NCBI GenBank assembly: GCA_029243165.1
Contig: JAQWSN010000007.1
Coordinates: 62,001 to 126,000, forward strand
Source of the DNA: Flavobacteriaceae bacterium
GTDB lineage: Bacteria; Bacteroidota; Bacteroidia; Flavobacteriales; Flavobacteriaceae
Reading direction: 5' to 3'
DNA length: 64,000 nt
Made by a program: the position numbers and the translations under genes. Below the pieces are notes generated by a model, which saw nothing but the letters and a program-made list of their open reading frames with translations, had not been told where the DNA came from and ran no database searches. Positions 33,241 through 42,457 of the stretch are shown piece by piece; within the stretch, counting starts at the first letter, position 1, and every line of letters begins with the position of its first letter.

Positions 33241-35336
33241 TTTTCAGCACTTTCGTTGGCCTCTTCAAGTTCTTGGTTTGCCAACTTTATTTGCGCATTT
33301 TTGATTTGTTTTAAACGAATGTACTCTTCTTGCGCCTTGTCAATTTTTGTTTGACAGCTTTGAATCTGTTTTTCAACATTTTTGAATAAGGGGTTTTCGG
33401 AACTTGAATGACTGAAAAATTCAAGATTATTTTCTAATTGAGTACGTTCTGTTTTGAGTTTATTTAGACTAGCCTTAACGTCATTCAATTCTTTTTGAAG
33501 TTTGTTGGGATCGTTTTGAAGTAAAATTGAATCGAGTTTGAGTAACACATCTTTTTGTGCTTTTTTATCCAAACTTATTTTATTGATTGCTTTGGATAAG
33601 GAGTCGGAAAACTTTTTGTTTAATTCGATCTCTACTTGACCTCTAACTTTTTGCAGGGCATACCAATTTTCCCAAAGCGAGGTCAGTTGAGCAAGAAGTT
33701 CTTCGGAATCTTCTGAGAACTTAACGGTACTAATGGCATCTATTTGGCTTATTTTTTCTTTTTGCAAGGCTTCCTGTTCAGGGCTTAAGTGCTGATAACC
33801 GGATTTGATTCTATCAAAGTAGGTTTTGTGAATTTCCGAAAACTCTGACCATAATTTATTGTCTAGCTTTCTCGGAACAAAACCGATACTTTTCCACTCT
33901 TTTTGAATGTTTTTCATTTCTTGAACTTTGGAATTCCAAGCTGGGTCATCCAGTACGGATTTGGATTTCGTGATAAGTTCTTTTTTAGCGTCAATATTTT
34001 GGTTGTACTGCTGTTTTTGATTTTTGTAAAAAACATTTTTCTTGTGCATGAAATCCCTTCCTATTTCGCGGAATTCTTGCCATGTCATTTTACTTTCTTT
34101 TGAGGGAACGTAACCTATTGATTTAAAAGTTTCTCTTAGCCCATTAAATTTTTTCAGCGCATTCTGCCATGCGTTGTGATTTTCTGGTTCAGTTTCGGTA
34201 AGATTTTTCATTTCCTTGAGTAAGGATTTTTTCTTCTCAAGGTTTTCTTTCATCGCTCCAGCAATATCCTTTTGATATTCTTGTCTTCTTGACTGAATGA
34301 ATTTTGTTGCATCTTGGAATCTTTGCCACAGGGCTTCACGGTGTTCTTTTGCAACAGGGCCTAAATCGTTTTTCCAAAGTTGGTGTAGTGTATTGAGGTC
34401 TCTACTAGCTCGCATAACATCTGGCAATTCTTTAAGTGCCTCTGCTTTTTCTATGATTTTTAATTTTTCTTCGTAGTTGTGTTTGAAATCCAAATCGCGG
34501 AGCTCTCGATTTAAATGTAAAAAATCATAAAAACGTTCAACGTGGTGTTTGAATGTTTCCCAAAGATTTTGATTTTCAGAACGAGAAACGGGTCCAGTAC
34601 TGTACCAACTTTCTTGAAGCGTTCTAAAACTTTTGTAGATGGTATTGATGTTTTGATCTGCACCGATTAAGTTTTTAATTTCTTCGATGATGGCTTTCTT
34701 TCGCTCCAGATTAATTTTTTGTGCGGCTTCTTGTTCTTTGTAATGAGCACGTCTTTTCTTTCGGTATTCGTAGCCCAATTGATCGAAATCTTTTTTGTAT
34801 TCAGGGCGATAGAAAAAGTCTATCTCATTTCCTCCTTCATCAATAAATGCTTTTTTATTTGCCTCAACATCAGCATGGAATTTTTCTTCAAAAATTCGAT
34901 TTACGGTTTGGATTTGAGTATGATTTCTGAGCCATTGCTCGCTTGTGCTTAATGCCCTTAAACCTTCGATAAGTTCAGGAATAGACAACGAAGTGTAGTC
35001 AATCTCTTTTTCTTCTGGGTGTGATTCTTCAGTTTGTGATACAGAGGGCTTCTCGACCTCTTCTTCAGAATCTGTTTTAGGTGCGACCGTTTTTTTCTCT
35101 AAAGCATCAACTTTTTCGGTTGAATCGCCTTGAGTATCAGCATCCTTATTTTTAACTTTTTCTACAAGTGAATCATCTTTTGGATCAACTGCATCAGCCG
35201 ATTCATCTGGTTCTTTATCTTTGGAAGTAGCTGCATTGACATCCTGTTCAGGAGGTGCAGTTCCTTGGTCAAGGGTTTCGTTTTTTTGCGGCTCTTTTTG
35301 ATCCTCCGCACTAGGTTGTTGGCTTTTCTCTTCCAT
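33219..35336 (-). CDS. DUF349 repeat coiled-coil protein
   Basis: A 705-residue soluble protein. Residues 1-115 are highly acidic and Pro/Ser/Thr-rich (disordered). The rest is built of several DUF349 helical repeats, each with a W...G-x-V/I pattern (LQESWYSTGPVSRSENQNLW, LNTLHQLWKNDLGPVAKEHR, LRETFKSIGYVPSKESKMTW, IQKEWKSIGFVPRKLDNKLW), followed by a long C-terminal coiled coil. DUF349 proteins have no settled biochemical function; structural, RNA- or nucleoid-associated roles have been proposed. It is monocistronic. The 72-bp upstream gap to aroE has an AT-rich 6-bp palindrome but no convincing terminator. Confidence 0.88.
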   Translation of the reverse strand: MEEKSQQPSAEDQKEPQKNETLDQGTAPPEQDVNAATSKDKEPDESADAVDPKDDSLVEKVKNKDADTQGDSTEKVDALEKKTVAPKTDSEEEVEKPSVSQTEESHPEEKEIDYTSLSIPELIEGLRALSTSEQWLRNHTQIQTVNRIFEEKFHADVEANKKAFIDEGGNEIDFFYRPEYKKDFDQLGYEYRKKRRAHYKEQEAAQKINLERKKAIIEEIKNLIGADQNINTIYKSFRTLQESWYSTGPVSRSENQNLWETFKHHVERFYDFLHLNRELRDLDFKHNYEEKLKIIEKAEALKELPDVMRASRDLNTLHQLWKNDLGPVAKEHREALWQRFQDATKFIQSRRQEYQKDIAGAMKENLEKKKSLLKEMKNLTETEPENHNAWQNALKKFNGLRETFKSIGYVPSKESKMTWQEFREIGRDFMHKKNVFYKNQKQQYNQNIDAKKELITKSKSVLDDPAWNSKVQEMKNIQKEWKSIGFVPRKLDNKLWSEFSEIHKTYFDRIKSGYQHLSPEQEALQKEKISQIDAISTVKFSEDSEELLAQLTSLWENWYALQKVRGQVEIELNKKFSDSLSKAINKISLDKKAQKDVLLKLDSILLQNDPNKLQKELNDVKASLNKLKTERTQLENNLEFFSHSSSENPLFKNVEKQIQSCQTKIDKAQEEYIRLKQIKNAQIKLANQELEEANESAENQESEAD

Positions 35337-35408
35337 TTTTGAGTTAGGTATATTTACAAATAATATACATTTTTTTTAATTCTAAAAATAGAATCATCCA
35401 AAATTAAT

Positions 35409-36161
35409 CTATTGATTCCATAGCTCCCATGATTTTTCGGCTTGAAAGATGAGCATTTTATGCCCATTCATTACCTGAGATCCTTTTTCTTTTCCTTTTT
35501 TCATAAAAAGGGTTTCACTTGGATTGTAAATCAAATCAAAAAGTAAATGCTGAGAATTTAAATAGTCATAGGGTAGTGGCGGTGCTTGCTCTGTATTTGG
35601 AAAAGTACCCAAGGGAGTAGTATTCACTAAGAGTTGAATATTGCTCAAAAAATCTTGAGTTAGTTCTGGGTAGTTTAATTGATTTTCTTTTGGTGTTCTG
35701 GAAACAAAAATAACTTCACAGTTCAATCGTTCCAAAGCATAACGAACGGCTCCTGAGGCTCCTCCTGTTCCTAAGATCAATGATTTTTTGGGAAGGGTTT
35801 TTATCTGTTCTTTTAAAGCCTTTTCAAAACCTAAATGATCGGTATTGTGACCTGTAGTTTTTCCTTGGCTGTCGAATTTTATGGTGTTAACTGCACCAAT
35901 TGATTCGGCTTCCTTAGAAATTTGATCCAAAAAGGGAATTACTTCTTTTTTGTAAGGAATGGTTACGTTTAAACCACAAAGATTTTCTTCCTCCCTTAGG
36001 AAACGATCAAAATCTTTTAATGAGGGTAAATCAAAATTGACATAGCTGTGATGAATCAGCTTTTCTTTGGTAAACTTGTCTGAGAAGTATCCTCTTGAAA
36101 ATGAGTAATCAATATTTTTTCCTAATAATCCAAACCGTTTAGGCTTTTCTTTTTCTGTCAT
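35409..36161 (-). CDS. aroE: Shikimate dehydrogenase
   Basis: NADPH-dependent reduction of 3-dehydroshikimate to shikimate in aromatic amino-acid synthesis. It is 250 residues, slightly short but normal for flavobacteria. The shikimate site has DYSFSRGYF and the catalytic Lys in NVTIPYKKEV. Other landmarks are GAVNTIK, the Rossmann GTGGASGAVRYAL, VNTTPLGTFPN and a C-terminal MLIFQAEKSWELW. The start overlaps the upstream DUF368 gene by 23 bp, so the gene is at the end of a coupled DUF368-DUF368-aroE operon. Confidence 0.94.
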   Translation of the reverse strand: MTEKEKPKRFGLLGKNIDYSFSRGYFSDKFTKEKLIHHSYVNFDLPSLKDFDRFLREEENLCGLNVTIPYKKEVIPFLDQISKEAESIGAVNTIKFDSQGKTTGHNTDHLGFEKALKEQIKTLPKKSLILGTGGASGAVRYALERLNCEVIFVSRTPKENQLNYPELTQDFLSNIQLLVNTTPLGTFPNTEQAPPLPYDYLNSQHLLFDLIYNPSETLFMKKGKEKGSQVMNGHKMLIFQAEKSWELWNQ

Positions 36162-37161
36162 AATAATCCAGTAAAAACAATAATGTTGCTCCTAAAAGGA
36201 ATGCTAAAATTACAACATAGGTATCAATTTGAGAGAAATCTGGAACATAATAGTGGTAATTCAAAAGTTCAGGGGTGCCTACACTGTTGGTTACGAGTTC
36301 GCCCTGATCGTTGTAGCGGTATTGTTTTTCTTTCCAAGGAAATACCAGTCGTAGGGTGCCTGTAATAAATCCAATAATGCCTACCAAGGTAAAGTTGGGA
36401 TGCCTTTCTAAAACTAATTTGATTAGGTTGGAAAATAAAATAAGTCCAGCTAAAGAGCCAAAGGCAAATACTGCCATAATCAGAAGCAAACGACTTATTA
36501 CAGGATCGTCTATGAATTGAAAATCCCAAATTAGTGTTGAGGTTATGAGTTTAAATAATGCATTAACTGCATCGACCAAAAGCAGATTGTAATTTCCTAA
36601 AATCAATAAGAGAAATGAACCAGACAGTCCAGGAATTGTCATCCCAGAAACACTGATCATTCCACAGAAAAAAACAAAAAGAAGGTTGTCGTTTTCAGCA
36701 ATGGGTTTTGCTAGACTCAGACTTAATCCTGCCACAAACCCCAATATTAAAAAAACAAGAAGGTTTTTATTCCAATAAGGAACCTGTTTAATGACCAGAT
36801 AAAGCGAGGCTAAAATCATTCCTAAAAAAGCTCCAATGACTACCTTTTCATTTTGTTCTAATGCAAAATCTAGAAAAAGTGAAACACTAAAATAACTTAT
36901 GATGACCCCCCCAAAAAGTAAGCATAGAAAAGAGGCATTTGCATAATTCCAGAAAGACTTTAGTCGTCCAGTAAACAAAAACTTTAACGCTACAAAATTG
37001 AGTCGCTGAAAGGAGAATATTAACTCTTCATAAAATCCACCGACAAGGGCCACAATTCCTCCAGAAACGCCAGGAACTTTATTAGCAGCCCCCATTGCAA
37101 TTCCTTTTAAAATCAAAAAAAAGGCTTCCCAAGGGCTACGTTTTTTTTGAAACGTTTTCAT
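36139..37161 (-). CDS. DUF368 membrane protein (PopT-type polyprenyl-phosphate transporter), copy 2
   Basis: A 340-residue inner-membrane protein with about eight spans. The two inverted-repeat landmarks of DUF368 are present: ANKVPGVSGGIVALVGGFYE near the N-terminus and TIPGLSGSFLLLILGNYN in the middle. DUF368 proteins have been identified as polyprenyl-phosphate translocases that recycle undecaprenyl phosphate across the cytoplasmic membrane. This copy carries an extra loop (about 280-315; KEKQYRYNDQGELVTNSVG) before the last span that the neighbour lacks. It overlaps the upstream paralogue by 4 bp and aroE by 23 bp. Confidence 0.9.
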   Translation of the reverse strand: MKTFQKKRSPWEAFFLILKGIAMGAANKVPGVSGGIVALVGGFYEELIFSFQRLNFVALKFLFTGRLKSFWNYANASFLCLLFGGVIISYFSVSLFLDFALEQNEKVVIGAFLGMILASLYLVIKQVPYWNKNLLVFLILGFVAGLSLSLAKPIAENDNLLFVFFCGMISVSGMTIPGLSGSFLLLILGNYNLLLVDAVNALFKLITSTLIWDFQFIDDPVISRLLLIMAVFAFGSLAGLILFSNLIKLVLERHPNFTLVGIIGFITGTLRLVFPWKEKQYRYNDQGELVTNSVGTPELLNYHYYVPDFSQIDTYVVILAFLLGATLLFLLDYYDRKRKA

Positions 37162-38084
37162 TTGAATAAAAGCTTTTTACTTCTCTCGATAAGAAAAAGA
37201 ATTCCAAAACCAATTAACATCCAAAGTAGGGCAGTAAATATTTGAGGATCTCCTGAAAATTGAGAAGGGAGTACTGCATAAGTTTCTTTAGAAGAGCTGG
37301 AAAGAGTATTTTGCCAAGGCCATACTTTATGAAGCGCACCAATCATCAGACCAATAAGAACTGCTATTGTCCTTTCTGGATAACTTTTCAAAATCCAACT
37401 CAGAAACTTAGAAAAGACCTTCAGACCTACAACAATACCCAAAATAAATACCCCTAAAATACTAGCTGTTAGAATGAATTGATTTTGATCGTAATTAATG
37501 AATAGATCTTGAGCTAGACGTACATTTGAGAGTACCGTTTGATAAACCCCCATGATGACTAAAATGTAAGCTCCTGAAAGTCCAGGTAATATCATGGCTG
37601 AGATCCCGATAAAACCCGAAAGAAAGAGATACCACAAACTGCTTTGATTTTCACCTCCACTAAGTTGGGTTACGAGGTATGAAATTACAGCGCCCAAACC
37701 TAAATAAAGTAGGTTACGTATTGTAATGGCCAATTCAGATCGGAATAAATAAATGATACTTGCAATCAAGAGTCCAAAGAAAAAAGACCATAACCCAAGG
37801 GGTTCATTTTCGATGAGCCATTCAAGTAGTCTTGATAAAAGTAAAATACTTGATAGGATCCCCCCAAAAACAGCGATTAAAAATGAGCCGTTAAGTTTTT
37901 TCCAAAAAGCTTTAAACCCTTCCTGCTTTAGAGTTTTTAGCGTACTGAGCGAAACAGAATTGATGCTTTGTAATAGTTCTTTGTAAATGCCAGTGATGAG
38001 TGCTAAAGTTCCTCCTGAAACTCCAGGAACAAGATCTGCTGCTCCCATGAGCATGCCTTTGAGGTAAAGAATGAAATAGCGCAT
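37158..38084 (-). CDS. DUF368 membrane protein (PopT-type polyprenyl-phosphate transporter), copy 1
   Basis: A 308-residue inner-membrane paralogue of the next gene. It has ADLVPGVSGGTLALITGIYK and MILPGLSGAYILVIMGVYQ at the two repeat positions and a shorter C-terminus. It is first of the DUF368-DUF368-aroE operon; ATG 38084 follows a TACCTTTG -7 box by 20 bp. The two copies are clearly divergent in sequence, so the duplication is old or ancestral rather than recent. A role in undecaprenyl-phosphate recycling follows from the family; different lipid or pH preferences for the two copies would be speculation. Confidence 0.9.
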   Translation of the reverse strand: MRYFILYLKGMLMGAADLVPGVSGGTLALITGIYKELLQSINSVSLSTLKTLKQEGFKAFWKKLNGSFLIAVFGGILSSILLLSRLLEWLIENEPLGLWSFFFGLLIASIIYLFRSELAITIRNLLYLGLGAVISYLVTQLSGGENQSSLWYLFLSGFIGISAMILPGLSGAYILVIMGVYQTVLSNVRLAQDLFINYDQNQFILTASILGVFILGIVVGLKVFSKFLSWILKSYPERTIAVLIGLMIGALHKVWPWQNTLSSSSKETYAVLPSQFSGDPQIFTALLWMLIGFGILFLIERSKKLLFK

Positions 38085-38104
38085 TGCTAGATAGGGTTTA
38101 AAAA

Positions 38105-38112
38105 CAAAGGTA
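38105..38112 (-). promoter_or_regulatory. Bacteroidota -7 box upstream of the DUF368 operon
   Basis: The minus strand reads TACCTTTG, an exact TAnnTTTG match 20 bp before ATG 38084. It lies in the 59-bp gap after the TPR gene stop. Confidence 0.4.
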
Positions 38113-38143
38113 GAAAACGTGGAGGAATAAACAGAGCCTCAAT

Positions 38144-39496
38144 TTAAATTTGACCGAGTGAGGGAAACAGGGTCATAAGTTCAATTCGTTTTTTTTCAGA
38201 GATTTGATCTGGATTTAAAAAGTAGCGCGCTTCACTAATTTTACCTAACTCCAAATTGCAACCACCCAATCTGAACATCAAATCTTGGCTTTCAGGGAAT
38301 GATTTAAAAGCTTCATTTGTAAGATCAAGAGCCTTTTCCCATTGTTTTGATTTTAGATAAAGATCAATATGATGCAGTAAGCTTGGCAATTCAAAAAAAC
38401 CGAGGTCCGATAATTTTTGGTAAGCATTAAGTGCTTTTGTATCCTGATCAAGTGCGCTGTAGATTTGCGCTCCTTTTTTCCAGAGCTCTACAGACTCACT
38501 ATTTACTTCTAATGCACGTTTGAAATAACCTTTAGCTTTTTTAAATTGATCCTGGGTAATGAAAAAATCAATCAATGAGATCCAACTGTTTTCATTGCTA
38601 GGTTCGAGATGAATTGCTTTAAGATAAAATTTCACTGCAAGTTCATGGTTGCCCAAGGCTTCATGGCATCTTCCAATGCTTTGGAAAACAAAAGCACTTG
38701 GATCATTGGTATTGAGTGCAATTTCATAATTTTCGATTGCTTCGTTGATCCTTCCCAAACCTTCAAGTAATTTTCCTTTTTCAATGTAAGCCCCAGTAAA
38801 GGTATCGTCACTAATAATGGCAAAGTCAAAAGCAGATAAAGCTTCTTTAGGTTGTTTTTTCTTGAGTAAGACTAACCCTAATTGATGCCATGCCACTTCG
38901 CTGTATGGATCTATCTCGAGTACTTCATTAAGAATCTGGATGGCTTCTTCGGTTTTGTTTAAATGATCGAAACAGTAAAGTAAATTGTACAATGCTGAAT
39001 AATCTTGCGGATTGTCTGTAATGCAATTTTTAAAGAAGTAAGAAGCTTCTTCAAATTCTTCAGCCAGCAGATGTTCCATTCCTAGGAGATTCCAAATTTC
39101 CAAGGGGTCTTCCGAAAGTTCTAAGGCTTTGTTTAGGTATTTGATTGAGCTAGCGTGATCTCCATTCTTAGAAGCAATACTGGCTTTTTGAAGTGAGATT
39201 TCTTCATCGAGGGGATTCAATTTTTCAACATAATCCAAAAGCTTTAAAGCGGCGTCGTATTTTTCATCGAGAATAAAAACTTCACTTTGAAGAAGAAGTA
39301 TTTCATGAGAGGAAGGATGCTGCTCAAGTCCCATTTTCAATGCTTTTTTGGCGAGTTGATTTTCCCCAAACCCTAGATAATGAACGATGATGTCTTCAAA
39401 CTCTTGAGCGTCAAAAAAGTAGATGTGATTGGTTTTGAGCATTTGCTCAAATTTGGTGATTGAAGATTGAGTTTCTTCAGAATTATAATTTAGCAT
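38144..39496 (-). CDS. Tetratricopeptide repeat protein
   Basis: A 450-residue soluble protein made almost entirely of about eleven TPR units, such as YDAALKLLDYVEKLNPLDEE, ALYNLLYCFDHLNKTEEAIQ, AWHQLGLVLLKKKQPKEALS and NHELAVKFYLKAIHLEPSNE. There is no signal peptide or membrane segment, so it is a cytoplasmic scaffold or co-chaperone-like protein; partners are unknown. Upstream, 85 bp separates it from the class III aminotransferase on the same strand. That gap holds a small AT-rich stem (ATTGTT/AACAAT) without a U-run, so it may still be cotranscribed. Confidence 0.9.
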   Translation of the reverse strand: MLNYNSEETQSSITKFEQMLKTNHIYFFDAQEFEDIIVHYLGFGENQLAKKALKMGLEQHPSSHEILLLQSEVFILDEKYDAALKLLDYVEKLNPLDEEISLQKASIASKNGDHASSIKYLNKALELSEDPLEIWNLLGMEHLLAEEFEEASYFFKNCITDNPQDYSALYNLLYCFDHLNKTEEAIQILNEVLEIDPYSEVAWHQLGLVLLKKKQPKEALSAFDFAIISDDTFTGAYIEKGKLLEGLGRINEAIENYEIALNTNDPSAFVFQSIGRCHEALGNHELAVKFYLKAIHLEPSNENSWISLIDFFITQDQFKKAKGYFKRALEVNSESVELWKKGAQIYSALDQDTKALNAYQKLSDLGFFELPSLLHHIDLYLKSKQWEKALDLTNEAFKSFPESQDLMFRLGGCNLELGKISEARYFLNPDQISEKKRIELMTLFPSLGQI

Positions 39497-39581
39497 AGCG
39501 ATTTATAAAATCTTCACTAATAAAGTTAGGTTCTAGAAGGGTTTGAATTCTCTTTGATTGGGATTGTTTTTAACAATTTAA

Positions 39582-40769
39582 TTAACATCCAGATACTTCA
39601 TCAAGAACGTTTCGCAGTAGTGTACATCCCCTTTTAATTTCTTTTTCGGTAATGGTAAGTGGGGGAGTGATACGGATTGCTTTTTTTTCCCAAAGCAACC
39701 AGAAGAGCATAAGCCCCCTTTCAATTGATTTAAGCACTACTTGATTTGCAATTTCAGGATTTTTGAATAGGGGAGCCAGCATTAAACCTTTTCCTCGGAT
39801 TTCATGGATGCTGGGATGATTCAATTCCTTGCGCAGTAGGGCTTCTTTTGCAGGGATTTTATCCATTAAAGCGCTGTCACGGATTTCTCTCAGGGTTGCC
39901 AAACAGGCAGCTGCAATTAATGAGTTTCCACCAAAAGTAGTAATATGTCCCAACTTAGGTTGGTCTTCGAGAAGTTTCATTAGTTCTCGTGAGGCTGAAA
40001 ATGCACCAACAGGAAGTCCGCCTCCCATTCCTTTTCCCATCACTACGATGTCTGGTTTGACATTGAAATGCTCAAAACCAAAAAACGCTCCTGTACGACC
40101 AAAACCAGGTTGAATTTCATCGAGGATCAAAAGGGCTCCGACAGATTCACAGCGGGCTTTGACTTTTTGTAAGTAGTCATTTTGAGGAAGAATAAAACCT
40201 GCTCCACCCTGAATTGTTTCCAAAAGTACTGCAGCAGTTTTAGTAGTGATTTGTTCCAAATCTTCTTCAGCATTAAAACGAATAAACCGTGTATCTGTCA
40301 ATAGAGGTCTGTACCTCATTTTCTGAGTTTCAGATCCTAACAAACTCAAAGCTCCATGTGTACTTCCGTGATAACTTTTGTACGCTCCAATTAATTCACT
40401 TCTTCCGGTTGCTCTTTTGGCAAGTTTTAATGCTCCTTCTATGGCTTCAGTACCCGAATTAGTGAGGTACACGGATTCTTGATTTTCGGGAAGTAGTTCG
40501 ATGAGTTCTTTACATAGTTGCACTGCAGGTTCTTGAGCAAATTCGCCGTAAACCATTACATGAAGATACCGTTTACTTTGTTTTCGAATGGCTCGAACAA
40601 CTTTGGGATGGCAGTGTCCCAAGCTACAAGCCGACACTCCAGAAACAAAGTCTAAATATTTTTTCCCCTGAGTGTCGGTAATGTAAACTCCTTTCGCTTT
40701 GGCGACTGAAATACCCAACGGATGCGGGGTAGTTTTAGCCTGATATTTTAAGAAGTCATCTTGGAGCAT
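39582..40769 (-). CDS. Class III PLP-dependent aminotransferase (acetylornithine/ornithine-type)
   Basis: A 395-residue fold-type I aminotransferase. It has FVSGVSACSLGHCHPKVV, YLTNSGTEAIEGALKLAKRA (phosphate-binding loop), YHGSTHGALSLLG, ILDEIQPGFGRTGAFFGFEH and the PLP Lys in DIVVMGKGMGGGLPVGAF. The subgroup (acetylornithine, ornithine, succinylornithine or another omega-amino acid) cannot be fixed without phylogeny; flavobacterial orthologues are usually named generically. It lies 5 bp after the OstA-like gene and thus at the end of that operon, with no arginine-pathway gene adjacent. Confidence 0.88.
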   Translation of the reverse strand: MLQDDFLKYQAKTTPHPLGISVAKAKGVYITDTQGKKYLDFVSGVSACSLGHCHPKVVRAIRKQSKRYLHVMVYGEFAQEPAVQLCKELIELLPENQESVYLTNSGTEAIEGALKLAKRATGRSELIGAYKSYHGSTHGALSLLGSETQKMRYRPLLTDTRFIRFNAEEDLEQITTKTAAVLLETIQGGAGFILPQNDYLQKVKARCESVGALLILDEIQPGFGRTGAFFGFEHFNVKPDIVVMGKGMGGGLPVGAFSASRELMKLLEDQPKLGHITTFGGNSLIAAACLATLREIRDSALMDKIPAKEALLRKELNHPSIHEIRGKGLMLAPLFKNPEIANQVVLKSIERGLMLFWLLWEKKAIRITPPLTITEKEIKRGCTLLRNVLDEVSGC

Positions 40770-40774
40770 TGTGC

Positions 40775-42445
40775 CTAATTTTGAGACTTTTTTGTAAAGG
40801 TATTTTCCTCTTTAGGATATTGAAATTTTAAAATTTCAGGAAACTGCTCTTCACGGTCGTTTTCATCAAAAAGATCCTCAATGGTTTCAGGGCGTTGGTC
40901 AATTCTCCAAATAAACCCTTTCAGAGTTCGTTCGTTTTTAGGAAGTTCTTCTTCGGGATACACATCGCCATTCGGACTTACTAAAAAAGTAATTGCATCA
41001 ATTTGTCCATCAAAGAATTCCATTTTAAGTGCACTGCAAGTGGTTTTATCAATACCAATGAGTTGGAGGTCTTCGTCGTTGTACAAATAATAGACCATTT
41101 CAGTATTTTTGGTGATGACAACATTATCTAATTTACTTTCCTTAAAAGCACCTCTTAGAATTCCTCCTTTGATTTGTTGGTATCCATCTTCGCTTAATGT
41201 ATCTTTTTCAATGATGAAAACATTTCCATCAATTTTTAGCGAATCCAATTTTCTTGTCTGGGTATTGGAGAGTAACTGAATTTCATTACCCGTCATTTGA
41301 CTTTTATCGAACCACAAAACAGGATTTTTTTGATTGTTATCCTGTTCAGTAAATACCTGCACTTGTTGTTTGGTAAGTGGTTTTTTAAGCAGTTTAGTCA
41401 AACCAATAGATTCATCTAGATACAAGGAGTCTGAACGCCCACGAATATCGCTTTTTAAGATTCGGACGTCGTAGTATGCTCGAAGAATTCTTTTTTCTTC
41501 TGGTCCGGTTGCTACCAATGTATCCGCGTGAATAAAAAGAGAATCTTGATCGATGATATTCACTGCCATTGCTCTTCGGGTAATGATTGCGGAGTCTTTT
41601 TCTTTAAAAATTTCTCCGTAGTGTCCTGTGATGATTGAATTGTTAAGTGTATCAACGATACTGATGTTTTTTGTTGCTGCGGCATAGTTCCGATCACTTT
41701 CAAAGTAGAGACTGTCTCCTCTGATGATTTTATTGTCGTAATAAAGCGTTGCATTTTGTTTAAAAATTCCTTTTTCACGTTCTGTATCGTAGAATCCGCG
41801 TTCGCATAAAACAGTGTACGTTTTTCCTTCAATTTTAGAATTTCCATAGAGGTAGGCTTGATTACTTTCGGTAAAATAATCCAATTGTTCAGAGTTTACC
41901 GTGTAATCAGGATTGTTTATGGTCACGTCAGAAATGAATCGATATTTTTTCTGATTCATAAAATACTGCCCTTGGTTGCTGGTAAGGGTACTGGTACTGT
42001 CAACAATGACTCCAGGCGTATTGTAGAATGCTTTTTCGTTGATTCTGTCCAAGTTGAGAATTTGAGTTCTTAGATTCATATCTGGACGCTCTAAATAAAC
42101 ATTACCTTGAGCAAGTGCAATTTTAGTTTCTCCATTGTATTCAATGGTGTTGCAGGTCATCCGCAGGCTGTCTCCTTGAGTAAAAACGACATCGCCTATT
42201 GCTTTGAAATAGTTTTTTTTAGAATAAAAAAAAGCTTGATCCGATTCGATTAGGGCGCCCTCATGATAAAGGATCACTCTTTTGCTGTCGGTTTTAAAAA
42301 GAATGTTGGCATCCGGATATTGCTCTTGATCTTGTTTTGAACCTCCAGCTTGACGAATTTGGATGATTTTAGACTCTTGAGCAAAAAGATTCCCTAAAAA
42401 AAACTGAGCAATCAATACTGCGGAAATACAAGATGACAGCTTCAT
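40775..42445 (-). CDS. OstA-like (LptA/LptD N-domain) exported protein
   Basis: A 556-residue periplasmic protein with a signal peptide ending FFLGNLFAQ. Successive beta-jellyroll repeats of the OstA family follow, e.g. HEGALIESDQAFFYSKKNYF, GDSLRMTCNTIEYNGETKIA, NSEQLDYFTESNQAYLYGNS and RGDSLYFESDRNYAAA. OstA/LptA domains bridge lipopolysaccharide from inner to outer membrane. This long flavobacterial form lacks the LptD barrel and may act as a periplasmic LPS carrier; that is inference. It is between purA (12 bp upstream) and the aminotransferase (5 bp downstream), so it shares the purA transcript. Confidence 0.87.
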   Translation of the reverse strand: MKLSSCISAVLIAQFFLGNLFAQESKIIQIRQAGGSKQDQEQYPDANILFKTDSKRVILYHEGALIESDQAFFYSKKNYFKAIGDVVFTQGDSLRMTCNTIEYNGETKIALAQGNVYLERPDMNLRTQILNLDRINEKAFYNTPGVIVDSTSTLTSNQGQYFMNQKKYRFISDVTINNPDYTVNSEQLDYFTESNQAYLYGNSKIEGKTYTVLCERGFYDTEREKGIFKQNATLYYDNKIIRGDSLYFESDRNYAAATKNISIVDTLNNSIITGHYGEIFKEKDSAIITRRAMAVNIIDQDSLFIHADTLVATGPEEKRILRAYYDVRILKSDIRGRSDSLYLDESIGLTKLLKKPLTKQQVQVFTEQDNNQKNPVLWFDKSQMTGNEIQLLSNTQTRKLDSLKIDGNVFIIEKDTLSEDGYQQIKGGILRGAFKESKLDNVVITKNTEMVYYLYNDEDLQLIGIDKTTCSALKMEFFDGQIDAITFLVSPNGDVYPEEELPKNERTLKGFIWRIDQRPETIEDLFDENDREEQFPEILKFQYPKEENTFTKKSQN

Positions 42446-42457
42446 TGGATTTTTAGA

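Noticed and set aside
35379-35394. ATTCTA/TAGAAT hairpin between aroE and the DUF349 gene as a terminator
   Set aside because: A six-bp AT-only stem followed by A's rather than T's on the transcribed strand; unlikely to terminate.
39563-39577. ATTGTT/AACAAT stem between the aminotransferase and TPR genes as a terminator
   Set aside because: Weak AT-rich stem with a 3-nt loop and no U-run in the direction of transcription.
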